Shown: positions 1 through 7,176 of the stretch, in pieces | Layout: each line of letters begins with the position of its first letter | Numbering within the stretch: position 1 is the first letter of the stretch | The notes under the pieces: generated by a model | Seen by the model: the letters and a program-made list of their open reading frames with translations, nothing else | The model's database searches: none | What the model was told of the DNA's origin: nothing | Program-made: the position numbers and the translations under genes | Assembly: GCA_008501655.1 (NCBI GenBank) | Contig: QQUK01000254.1 | Span: forward strand, 1 to 10,022 | Source of the DNA: Calditrichota bacterium | Lineage (GTDB): Bacteria; Zixibacteria; MSB-5A5; GN15; FEB-12 | Length of the DNA: 10,022 nucleotides | Reading direction: 5' to 3'

Positions 1-2978
1 CAACATCACTGCTTCCGACCGGTGCTTCATTCATAGATAATTTAGACGGAACCGGTACATTTGACTGGATTCCGGACTTTACCCAGTCTGGTGTATATGA
101 CATTACATTCTATGCCTCCGATGGTATTGATGTTGACTCTGAGCTTGTTTCAATAACTATTACAGAAACAGGCAACCAGCTTCCGGTCTTAGATCCTATC
201 GGTGCCCAGATAGCAAACGAGGGTGAACAACTATTACTTGTTATCACAGCTTCTGATTTGGATGATATTCCGGTATTGACAACAACAGCACTTCCTGCCG
301 GTGTAATTTTTACAGACTCCGGTAATGGAATCGCAACATTTGATTGGACTCCGGACTTTACTCAGGCTGGATCGTATGATATTACATTCTATGCTTCCGA
401 TGGAGTTGCTACCGATTCTGAACTGGTCACTATCACCGTTCAGGAAGCCGGTAATCAGCCCCCGGTCTTAGACCCTATCGGTCCGCAGACAGGAATGGAA
501 AACACACTCTTTAATCTGATTGTGTCAGCATCGGATGGTGACGGAACAATTCCAACGCTGTCAACCTCACTCTTACCGGCCGGTGCAACATTCGTTGATA
601 ACCTTGACGGAACCGGTTCGCTTAACTGGACTCCTTCATTTGCTCAAGCCGGACTGTATGCAATAGTCTTCTATGCATCTGACGGCTCTACATCAGATTC
701 CGAGGTCGTCAGTGTTTCAATTTCTGATTTCAATCAGGCTCCTACTTTGGATTCGATTGGAAATAAATCAGTAGTCGAAACAAGACTGTTAACATTTATT
801 GTCACCGCATCCGACCCTGATGGAATCGCACCTGTGATGACTACAACTGCTTTGCCGGTTGGCGCAGCTTATACCGATAATAATGATGGAACCGCAACAT
901 TCAACTGGGTTCCTTCTCTTGGACAGGCTGGTGATTATGCGGTAACATTCTATGCTGCTGATGGTGCTGATACCGCATTTGAAGCGATAACAATAACTGT
1001 CGTAGCAGGTAATGTTCCACCGGTTCTCAATGAAGTCGGACCGCAAACCGTTGTCGAAGGCGGGACACTTATCGTCAATGTTTCCGCAACCGACCCGGAT
1101 GGTCTTGCTCCGGTATTAAGAGCCGAAAAAGCTCCGCTTAATTCATCATTCGTTGATAATGGTGATGGAACCGGCGTCTTTACATTTAACCCGAGTTTTA
1201 TTCAAGCCGGACTCAGACAGGTAACATTTGTCGCTGATGACGGTTTTGATATAGATAAAGAAGTTGTTATTATTCAGGTATATGAAGCCGGAGATCAGCC
1301 TCCGCAGTTTGATTCAATTCCTACTCCGCCTGCGGTTGTAGAAAATGATATCTTAGAAGGTGTCATTACCGCTTATGACCCGGATGCCGGTCCTGTTACA
1401 ATCTATCTGGATACAACAACAACGATCCCTGCAAACTTCGTACTGATTGATTCAGGAAATGGTGTAGCTTCTTATACCTCTACGCCTGACTTCACGCAGT
1501 CCGGTGTATACATTATCGGTGTTATCGTCGATGACGGTACACAGACAACCCAGATTCTTATTAACTTTACAGTATCCGATTCAGGTCCTCAGCCGCCGGT
1601 TATGAACCCGGTCGCTGATCAGGCTATCGGAGAACTGCAGCCGTTATCATTCGGAGTCTCAGCCTCAGATCCTGAAGGTGAAATTCCGAATCTTTCAGTA
1701 ACATTGCCATCCGGTGCTTCATTCCTTGATAACAATGACGGAACCGGTACATTTAACTGGACTCCTGGTGCGTTCCAGGCTGGTGTCTATGACTTGACAT
1801 TCTATGCAACCGATGTTGTCGATCCTCTTCTGGTTGATTCACAGATGATGCAGATTACGGTTATCGATACAAACCGGGTACCGTTCTACTTCATTCCGTA
1901 TTCAGGTTCTACAATCCCTGAAGGTGATTCGGTTGTCTTCTCTATCTTTGTCACCGATCCTGATTCAACAATGCCGACAATTGAGGCATATCTTGATGGA
2001 ACCGATTCTCTTGCTTCCAACATGACATTTGTCGATTCAGGTAATGGTGTTGGCGTCCTGTCATTCTATCCGGATTATGATCAGGGTAGTTCACCAATCG
2101 CAACATTCTACAATATTCGTTTTAGAGTCTGTGATGAAATCGACCCGGCACTGTGTGTTACTTCACAGTTAAGAGTTGTACAGGTCACTGATGTAAACCG
2201 TCCTCCGACAATTACAATTGTTCAGGGAACCGGACCGTTTACCATAAACGAAGGTGAGTTATTAACTCTGAATGCAACCGTGGTTGAAGAAGATGGTGAT
2301 GTCATAACTGATTTCCATGTTGAAGATGTCCCGCTTAATGCGACATTATTCCAGATTGCGAATGTTGCTACATTCGACTTTACTCCTGACTTTACTCAGG
2401 CGGGTCAGTATTTCGTAAGCTTTATGGCAACAGATGATAACAATCTTGGTGATACGGTTATTGTTGAGATAAACGTACTCGACGCCGGAAATCAGCCACC
2501 GACGGTAACTTCATCAATTGGCGATACAACCGATGTTTTTATAAATACCGGAATGGATATGCTCATTACTGTTGCTGACCCTGAAGGTCAGGCAGTGACT
2601 ATTACCGCGAATCCGATTCTGCCGAATGCTTCGTTTGTTGATTCGGCCAACGGTAATGCTGTCTATAGTTTCAATCCTGATTCAACTCAGATAGGCATTG
2701 TTTCGCCTGTGACTTTCATCGCAACTGATGCTGCCGGTGCTGCCGACACAATGATAACAAACTTCCGGATTGACTCATTCTTGCGAGGTGATTTGGATGA
2801 CAATACGAAGTATACAATGAACGATGTCGTCTTCATTGTGAACTATATTTTCCATGGCGGTCAGGCACCGAACCCGGTTAATTCCGGAGATATTGATTAC
2901 AGCGGTGGAATCAATGTCGCAGATATCGCATACTTGATCAACTTTATGTACAAAGCAGGTCCTCGCCCACCGCAATAA
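1..2978 (+). CDS. Ig/cadherin-like repeat surface protein with C-terminal dockerin-like module (5'-partial)
   Basis: The reading frame is open from nt 3 to the TAA at 2976-2978, giving 991 visible residues with no start, so the ATG at 258 lies inside a repeat and is not the start. The protein consists of Ig/cadherin-like units of about 93 residues resembling putative-Ig (He_PIG-type) domains. Each starts near NQPPVLDPIG, has an ASDPDG-like turn, then LPxGAxFxDNxDGTGxFxWxP and FxQAGxYxxTFYAxDG. Residues 927-991 (from nt 2781) form a dockerin-like module with two canonical 12-residue loops, starting DLDDNTKYTMND and DIDYSGGINVAD. The sequence is rich in Asp, Thr and Gly and very poor in Lys; the only two cysteines are residues 710 and 718. 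Family knowledge suggests an extracellular, calcium-stabilised stalk or adhesin. The ligand is unknown. A signal peptide would lie outside the window. A terminator follows 38 bases after the stop. Confidence 0.9.
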   Translation, partial: TSLLPTGASFIDNLDGTGTFDWIPDFTQSGVYDITFYASDGIDVDSELVSITITETGNQLPVLDPIGAQIANEGEQLLLVITASDLDDIPVLTTTALPAGVIFTDSGNGIATFDWTPDFTQAGSYDITFYASDGVATDSELVTITVQEAGNQPPVLDPIGPQTGMENTLFNLIVSASDGDGTIPTLSTSLLPAGATFVDNLDGTGSLNWTPSFAQAGLYAIVFYASDGSTSDSEVVSVSISDFNQAPTLDSIGNKSVVETRLLTFIVTASDPDGIAPVMTTTALPVGAAYTDNNDGTATFNWVPSLGQAGDYAVTFYAADGADTAFEAITITVVAGNVPPVLNEVGPQTVVEGGTLIVNVSATDPDGLAPVLRAEKAPLNSSFVDNGDGTGVFTFNPSFIQAGLRQVTFVADDGFDIDKEVVIIQVYEAGDQPPQFDSIPTPPAVVENDILEGVITAYDPDAGPVTIYLDTTTTIPANFVLIDSGNGVASYTSTPDFTQSGVYIIGVIVDDGTQTTQILINFTVSDSGPQPPVMNPVADQAIGELQPLSFGVSASDPEGEIPNLSVTLPSGASFLDNNDGTGTFNWTPGAFQAGVYDLTFYATDVVDPLLVDSQMMQITVIDTNRVPFYFIPYSGSTIPEGDSVVFSIFVTDPDSTMPTIEAYLDGTDSLASNMTFVDSGNGVGVLSFYPDYDQGSSPIATFYNIRFRVCDEIDPALCVTSQLRVVQVTDVNRPPTITIVQGTGPFTINEGELLTLNATVVEEDGDVITDFHVEDVPLNATLFQIANVATFDFTPDFTQAGQYFVSFMATDDNNLGDTVIVEINVLDAGNQPPTVTSSIGDTTDVFINTGMDMLITVADPEGQAVTITANPILPNASFVDSANGNAVYSFNPDSTQIGIVSPVTFIATDAAGAADTMITNFRIDSFLRGDLDDNTKYTMNDVVFIVNYIFHGGQAPNPVNSGDIDYSGGINVADIAYLINFMYKAGPRPPQ
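3..2780 (+). repeat. Array of ten Ig-like coding repeats, basic period 279 bp
   Basis: Unit boundaries, set at the N-x-x-P start, are: partial unit 3-173, then 174-452, 453-731, 732-1010, 1011-1292, 1293-1586, 1587-1871, 1872-2195, 2196-2489, and a last unit 2490-2780. The three complete units at the 5' end are exactly 93 codons; later ones are 94, 98, 95, 108, 98 and about 97 codons. Nucleotide similarity is still visible: nt 183-203 and 462-482 differ at one base at an offset of exactly 279, and nt 45-62 recurs identically at 1737-1754. This is a domain array within one gene, not a satellite or CRISPR. Confidence 0.9.
2784..2975 (+). other. Dockerin-like module of the repeat protein
   Basis: Two EF-hand-like calcium loops, each followed by a short helix (DVVFIVNYIF and DIAYLINFMY) and a GG/AGP-rich turn. 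Both loops have the regular 12-residue spacing with acidic or amide residues at positions 1, 3, 9 and 12. The second has Ser-Gly at positions 5 and 6, and the first has Thr where Gly is usual. Unlike the modules of the two downstream genes, it lacks flanking cysteines. Dockerins normally bind cohesin domains; no partner for this one is identified. Confidence 0.8.
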
Positions 2979-3016
2979 TTGCGTTCCAACTTACTGGAAA
3001 TATATCTTTCTTACTT

Positions 3017-3044
3017 GAAAAAACCGCCAAAAGGCGGTTTTTTC
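3017..3044 (+). terminator. Intrinsic terminator after the repeat-protein gene
   Basis: Perfect 12-bp stem, 3017-3028 with 3033-3044, around an AAAA loop. The GC-rich core ccgcc/ggcgg is flanked by A6 on the left arm and T6 on the right. Because of this symmetry it could end transcription on both strands. It lies 38 nt after the stop at 2978. Confidence 0.9.
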
Positions 3045-3126
3045 ATAGGTTAAATAAAGGTATGAAAAAGAGTGCAATATTAGTCTCTTTTCCCTAATGA
3101 AATAAGCTATATTTCCATTAATTCTC

Positions 3127-3155
3127 TTGACAATTTTTGACTAAAATCCTATTTT
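3127..3155 (+). promoter_or_regulatory. Candidate promoter for the sialidase-like gene
   Basis: TTGACA at 3127-3132, a 17-base spacer, and TATTTT at 3150-3155 (four of six matches to the housekeeping -10). The run TATTTTTA also fits seven of eight positions of the Bacteroidetes-type TAnnTTTG element. Transcription would start near 3162, leaving a leader of roughly 360 nt before the ATG at 3521. AT-rich spacer DNA makes chance matches common. Confidence 0.4.
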
Positions 3156-3160
3156 TACAG

Positions 3161-3440
3161 TAGCCCTATTGGACCAGGGCTAAATAGCTGTGTGTCTTAC
3201 GTTTTTTCTCGCATGAGAACAATTGATTTTCAACAATTTAAACGCATAAGAGTGATAGGTAACGGAGAACATTACGCGAATTAGAAAGTTGAACTAACTC
3301 AATTTGTTCAAACGGACGAACTTTCCAAAACATATAAACTGAAATTGACATGGTGATGTCGTGTAGGTTTATGGAAAATTAGGTGCTTTACAGACAGAAT
3401 GTAATGAAAAAGTAGAGTTTTTTACTCTTCGAATCATTAC
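3161..3440 (+). other. Hairpin-rich leader upstream of the sialidase-like gene
   Basis: This non-coding stretch contains several inverted repeats: 3161-3167 with 3176-3182 (7 bp, loop 8); 3206-3210 with 3215-3219 (5 bp, loop 4); 3221-3225 with 3234-3238 (5 bp); 3284-3290 with 3319-3325 (7 bp), enclosing 3291-3294 with 3306-3309; 3347-3351 with 3356-3360 (5 bp, loop 4); and 3401-3407 with 3434-3440 (7 bp), enclosing 3414-3418 with 3424-3428. No known riboswitch class is recognised and no ORF with a convincing ribosome site is seen. Whether these fold in RNA is inference. Confidence 0.4.
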
Positions 3441-3456
3441 AATCGATTGCAATTCG
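3430..3456 (+). promoter_or_regulatory. Palindrome, possible operator or alternative leader hairpin
   Basis: A perfect 10-bp palindrome CAATCGATTG (3440-3449) sits inside outer arms CGAAT (3430-3434) and ATTCG (3452-3456). It overlaps the right arm of the 3401-3440 hairpin, so the two structures could not form together in RNA. It ends 64 nt before the start codon. No regulator can be named. Confidence 0.25.
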
Positions 3457-3507
3457 CACGAACTTATTTCAAAGATTTGAAGTAAGTTGGGAACTATTAA
3501 ACTCTCG

Positions 3508-3514
3508 AAAGGAG
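3508..3514 (+). promoter_or_regulatory. Ribosome binding site deciding the ATG at 3521
   Basis: AAAGGAG at 3508-3514 lies six bases before the ATG at 3521, an ideal spacing. A second ATG at 3517 is only two bases from this site and in another frame that closes after under 30 codons, so 3521 is preferred. Confidence 0.8.
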
Positions 3515-3520
3515 CGATGA

Positions 3521-6500
3521 ATGCTAAGGAGAATTTCAACGATTTCTATTCTCTCCTTCCTGTTAGTTGCCATGTTGGCAATGACAGCATTTTCAGCTAG
3601 AACTGCTTACGAGAATGCAAAGAAGATCGATCACAAAATTGATAAATCGATTTACTATGCATATCCTGATGAAACCATTCGTCAGGATGGCGCAAGCAGC
3701 AGTATCCTCGGTAGATCAACATACTCTAAAAATTCATCAAGTGTATCACCTGGTGTCACAATTGGTGATACCTGGTATGATTACCAGCACAATGGAACAG
3801 TCGGTCGTATGATCGATTGGGGTATGAATGGGGACACCGTTTTAGTTCATTTTGGTTGGATGAGACTCCAGCAGCCATCATTCACCGACAGACATTATGG
3901 TTATTCACACTATAATTCTGCTACTGGTTTGACCGGTGCTGTTGTTCCGGTACAGCCTTCAGGTGACTATGGTGGATATGTTAACACAGCTGTTACCGGT
4001 GACAACAAAGGTATTATTGGTGGTCACAATATTATTGGTAACGTTGGCGCAACACAGACCCAGATCTATTTTGATTTCTCACCTGGTTTTGGATTTTTTA
4101 ATTTCCAGACCCGTGTTGATGATTCCGTAGCTACTTACGGTGCTGGTCCTGCTGTGCAGAACGTCATTTGGCCGAAATTTGCATATCAGGAAGGTACCGC
4201 AACAGTAACTCACGTTATAGCTCAGGTTTCAGCTCCTAATGCTGCTGATCCTCAAGCTATCTATTACTTCCGTAAGGTTGGTACCGAACAAACAGGTACC
4301 TGGGATTACCCGCCTTACGTAATTGATACAATTTATGACTTATCACACAATATCACAGCAGATCCGAACTCAGACAAAGTTGCTTTGGCTTGGACTGCTA
4401 ACTTGACTTATACTGGTGTTGGTAACGCTCAGCATCCGGCTGGATTCCAGGATGATACACTTTCAGGTGAATCTCCAATTCACGTCCAGTGGGATAACGA
4501 CGTTTATTATCAGATCTCTACTGACCAGGGTGCAACCTGGGGCAATAGAGTCAATATTACCAAAAACCGTTTAGGTGAAGCCGGATATCGTGCTTATACC
4601 GATCTTTCAATGTTATTCGACACAAATGGTGACCTTCACGTTGCATGGTCTGGTCCGGCATGGCCGGAAAATCCGGCAGCTGACGGATGGTCAGGTTTCT
4701 ACTGTCGTTTATTCATGTGGTCGGAAAACATCGGTGCTATTCGTACAGTAGCATCAGCTGAATGGTCTACTCCAGCAGTTGATACACTTATCGAATGTGT
4801 TACTGGTGCATGGAACCTTGCTATGTCAAAAATGCAGGTTTCCGAATGTGATGGTAAATTATACGTCCTTTGGACACAGCACTTAGATCCGCCAAACGGT
4901 ATCTATGATGACTGTGCATTCCGTGCAGATGGTGGTAATGGTGATGCTGTAGGTGCAACAAACGGTGAACTCTTTATAGCAGTTTCGGCTGACTATGGAT
5001 TGACCTATGATGCTCCGCGTAACATCACTAACTCTTATTCAAAAGATTGTGATCCGGCAAACGGCGGACTCGATTGTGATGCTGATAACTGGCCGTCAAT
5101 GGCTCGTTACGGTCGCGCAAATGTCGGCGGTGAAAACTGGTCTGGTGCGGTTGTAGTTGACCCATCTGGCTCATTTGCTGGTGATAGTTATTTAGATGTA
5201 CAGTATATCCACGACGTGGATGCTGGTGGTATCGTTCAGAACGAAGGTACCTGGCAGAATGCCGATGTAAACTGGTTCCGCCTTGCTTGTGTTGAACCAA
5301 TTCCGAACCCGCAGATTATTCTTTCGAGATCTTCTGTACAGTTCCCTACATGGGCAAAACCTGGTGCATCTATCTCTCTTGATTTAGATATCGAAAATAC
5401 CGGTAACGTTAATTTGACATATTCAACATCTGTTGAAATGGATAACAACGCTGGTATGAACTGGATGTCACTCTCTGGATTCTCAGGCTTGACACCTTCA
5501 GGTCTTTCTAACGTAGAATCAGGTTCAATCGGACTTGGTTCAGGTTCAACAACTATCGGTGGTTATGTCGGTCGTCTTATCTTCACATCAAACGCCCCGA
5601 CATCTCCGGATACTATCCCGGTAACATTTACTGTTGCTGATACTATCATTCCGATGGAATTTGATACTGTTGAATCAGCATGCTTAGCACTCGTCGTCGC
5701 TAATACCGGTAACTACGGTAACAGTGGTGGTGGTCCAAGCATGGATTGGGTCTTCTCTGGCGCTGAATGTGATACAACTGGCGCTGCCGACGTATATCTT
5801 TACGACGGTTCTCCTGTAATCTCCTGGATCGACGGCGTTGATACCGTCGCTTACTGGTCTATCTTTGGTGATGGCTGGTTAGCAACAAACGGTTTCAAAG
5901 CAACCGGTCTTGGTGATGATGCTGCTTGTTCCGGTTCCGAAGCTAATTATAATTGGTATGTTTCAGGTAAGTTTGTCACTCCTGATTCAACAATCGGTAT
6001 GAGCAAAACCTGGATTGCTTCAACTGACGCTGGTAACTGTGACTTCATTATCCAGAAACTTTCTGTCTGGTCTGAAGATGGTACCGCAAAATCCGGTCTC
6101 GCAATCGGTGAAGCAATTGACTGGGATGTTCCATCTGATTCTGGTGCACAGAATACTGATGGTTTCTCACCTATTCCGAACTTGATCTATCAGTCAGGTG
6201 CTGAATTTGGTGTTGATACTGTATGTCAGGATTCTGATACACGTCACGGTGGTGTCGCATTCTTCGAAGGTTACACAAACGGAGTACTTTCACAGTCCGC
6301 TCCGGCTGGTGCTTACACCGGTCGTAACGACTCATTGGTATTCCCGGCTGGTAACTTTGTTCCGTCAGAACTGTATGAAAATATGCAGAACCCTGGTTTC
6401 ACAACTACCGGTCAGACAACCGACTTACACACTGTTATGACTTTCAATAACAGCTTAAGCCTCGGTGCTACCGATACAGTTGATTACTGGATCGTTCTTG

Positions 6501-6832
6501 CTACAGTTCAAGATGGTACAGTCGCCGACCTGGAAACAGCTATCGCTGATGGTAAAGCCTTTATCACAGCTAACAACTACTTTACTGCTGCTTCTTGTGG
6601 CGGCGGTGGTTGTTGTGTAGGTATCCGTGGTAATGTTGATTCTGATGGCGCTGACGCTATCGATATCGCTGACCTCGTATATCTCGTAGCATACTCATTT
6701 GGTGGCGGTCCTGCTCCTACTTGTACAGAAGAAGCAGACGTTGATGCATCCGGTGGTATCGATATCGCTGATATCGTATATCTCGTCGGATACTCATTCG
6801 GTGGTGGTCCTGCCCCGTTACCATGTCCGTAA
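3521..6832 (+). CDS. Secreted sialidase/BNR-like multidomain protein with cysteine-framed dockerin-like module
   Basis: 1103 residues. Residues 1-26 are a signal peptide (basic MLRR, hydrophobic core, likely cut after AFSA). Residues 27 to about 592 are rich in Trp, Tyr and Gly and contain two Asp-box-like motifs, STDQGATW (333-340) and a degenerate SADYGLTY (489-496), plus HVAWSG-type strands, suggesting a sialidase-like beta-propeller. Only two boxes, 156 residues apart, and no evident catalytic set mean enzyme activity cannot be claimed; binding or structure is equally possible. About 593-708 is an Ig-like domain of the BACON/choice-of-anchor kind (NTGNVNLTY...GRLIFTSNAP). About 709-1025 is beta-rich and unrecognised. 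Residues 1036-1103 are a dockerin-like calcium-loop pair preceded by CGGGGCC. Gly and Ala codons lean strongly to GGT and GCT, which may reflect high expression. It is flanked by terminators, so probably monocistronic. Confidence 0.88.
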   Translation: MLRRISTISILSFLLVAMLAMTAFSARTAYENAKKIDHKIDKSIYYAYPDETIRQDGASSSILGRSTYSKNSSSVSPGVTIGDTWYDYQHNGTVGRMIDWGMNGDTVLVHFGWMRLQQPSFTDRHYGYSHYNSATGLTGAVVPVQPSGDYGGYVNTAVTGDNKGIIGGHNIIGNVGATQTQIYFDFSPGFGFFNFQTRVDDSVATYGAGPAVQNVIWPKFAYQEGTATVTHVIAQVSAPNAADPQAIYYFRKVGTEQTGTWDYPPYVIDTIYDLSHNITADPNSDKVALAWTANLTYTGVGNAQHPAGFQDDTLSGESPIHVQWDNDVYYQISTDQGATWGNRVNITKNRLGEAGYRAYTDLSMLFDTNGDLHVAWSGPAWPENPAADGWSGFYCRLFMWSENIGAIRTVASAEWSTPAVDTLIECVTGAWNLAMSKMQVSECDGKLYVLWTQHLDPPNGIYDDCAFRADGGNGDAVGATNGELFIAVSADYGLTYDAPRNITNSYSKDCDPANGGLDCDADNWPSMARYGRANVGGENWSGAVVVDPSGSFAGDSYLDVQYIHDVDAGGIVQNEGTWQNADVNWFRLACVEPIPNPQIILSRSSVQFPTWAKPGASISLDLDIENTGNVNLTYSTSVEMDNNAGMNWMSLSGFSGLTPSGLSNVESGSIGLGSGSTTIGGYVGRLIFTSNAPTSPDTIPVTFTVADTIIPMEFDTVESACLALVVANTGNYGNSGGGPSMDWVFSGAECDTTGAADVYLYDGSPVISWIDGVDTVAYWSIFGDGWLATNGFKATGLGDDAACSGSEANYNWYVSGKFVTPDSTIGMSKTWIASTDAGNCDFIIQKLSVWSEDGTAKSGLAIGEAIDWDVPSDSGAQNTDGFSPIPNLIYQSGAEFGVDTVCQDSDTRHGGVAFFEGYTNGVLSQSAPAGAYTGRNDSLVFPAGNFVPSELYENMQNPGFTTTGQTTDLHTVMTFNNSLSLGATDTVDYWIVLATVQDGTVADLETAIADGKAFITANNYFTAASCGGGGCCVGIRGNVDSDGADAIDIADLVYLVAYSFGGGPAPTCTEEADVDASGGIDIADIVYLVGYSFGGGPAPLPCP
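6611..6829 (+). other. Cysteine-framed dockerin-like module with internal DNA repeat
   Basis: The first loop, NVDSDGADAIDIAD, is two residues longer than the canonical 12; the second, DVDASGGIDIAD, is canonical. Each is followed by a helix (LVYLVAYSF, IVYLVGYSF) and GGGPAP. Cysteines 1031-1032, 1068 and 1102 bracket the two halves. At DNA level nt 6659-6715 and 6758-6814 match at about 50 of 57 positions with an offset of 99 bases, an internal duplication. Confidence 0.8.
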
Positions 6833-6840
6833 GAAGAACT

Positions 6841-6861
6841 ATCTATAATTAAATTATAGAT
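6841..6861 (+). repeat. AT-rich inverted repeat just after the stop
   Basis: ATCTATAATT (6841-6850) is the exact reverse complement of 6852-6861, with one central base. It lies between the TAA at 6830-6832 and the GC-rich terminator. It may be a transcript 3'-end stabiliser or simply AT-rich chance. Confidence 0.4.
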
Positions 6862-6875
6862 TTCTCTTATAAATT

Positions 6876-6911
6876 CAGCCCGTTCTCAATTTGAGAGCGG
6901 GCTGTTTTTTT
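6876..6911 (+). terminator. Intrinsic terminator after the sialidase-like gene
   Basis: A 13-bp stem, 6876-6888 with 6892-6904, containing one G-T pair and closing on a three-base loop. The outer arm cagcccg/cgggctg is GC-rich and is followed by seven Ts (6905-6911). Confidence 0.92.
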
Positions 6912-6931
6912 AACATGTATTCATCTCAGAA

Positions 6932-6977
6932 AAGCCTGTTTTTTTCTTGGAAAAATAAGGCTTATTCATTATATTTG
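6932..6977 (+). promoter_or_regulatory. Candidate promoter overlapping an inverted repeat
   Basis: TTGGAA (6947-6952), a 17-base spacer and TATATT (6970-6975). The run TATATTTG (6970-6977) is a perfect match to the Bacteroidetes-type TAnnTTTG element. The -35-like part lies in the centre of an imperfect inverted repeat, AAGCCT (6932-6937) with AGGCTT (6958-6963), which could be an operator. Use of this promoter would give a leader of roughly 195 nt before the protease ATG. Confidence 0.35.
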
Positions 6978-7112
6978 AAGCAGTTAGAGTAACCGTCAAG
7001 CGTACTTACAAAAAACCTCACAGATTTAACAAAATATGCAATGGAATGCCTATTTAAGTCATTATAAGACATTATCTTAGGAAAATATGACCGGTATTGA
7101 GGCACTTTTTGG

Positions 7113-7129
7113 TTGGCATAGATGTTGTA
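7113..7129 (+). promoter_or_regulatory. Sigma-54-like -24/-12 element before the protease gene
   Basis: TTGGCAT at 7113-7119, five bases, then TTGTA at 7125-7129. GG at 7115-7116 is ten bases from 7127-7128, the spacing of sigma-54 promoters (TGGCAC-N5-TTGCW), but the usual GC of the -12 box is GT here. Transcription would begin near 7139, leaving a short leader of about 38 nt. A TATACT at 7128-7133 offers a housekeeping -10 alternative without a good -35. Confidence 0.3.
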
Positions 7130-7166
7130 TACTATAGAGAAGAGTAAATATAATATAGATTAGCGT

Positions 7167-7170
7167 GGAG
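7167..7170 (+). promoter_or_regulatory. Ribosome binding site selecting ATG 7177 over GTG 7165
   Basis: GGAG at 7167-7170 is six bases before ATG 7177. The in-frame GTG at 7165 overlaps this site and has no ribosome site of its own, and starting at 7177 gives a tidy signal peptide beginning MNQTFK. Confidence 0.75.
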
Positions 7171-7176
7171 CGCACA

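Noticed and set aside
258..260. ATG as the start of the repeat protein
   Set aside because: The frame is open to nt 3 and the upstream residues continue the same Ig-like repeat; the ATG is inside a unit and has no ribosome site.
789..1046. Minus-strand ORF inside the repeat gene
   Set aside because: A shadow of the repeats; no family resemblance, no ribosome site, and the composition reflects the opposite strand.
3..2780. CRISPR or satellite array
   Set aside because: The 279-bp period codes for one continuous protein frame; there are no short identical repeats with unique spacers.
3161..3182. Intrinsic terminator at the 7-bp hairpin
   Set aside because: No T-tract follows the right arm; it is better seen as a leader hairpin.
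3326..3360. TTGACAT at 3345-3351 as a third copy of the sigma-54-like element
   Set aside because: It lacks GG at the -24 position and no TTG follows at the right distance.
5028..5448. Two overlapping minus-strand ORFs inside the sialidase-like gene
   Set aside because: Short, mutually overlapping and with low-complexity translations; the + strand frame is clearly the coding one.
7165..7167. GTG as the protease start
   Set aside because: It overlaps the GGAG site serving ATG 7177 and adds only four residues before a normal signal peptide.
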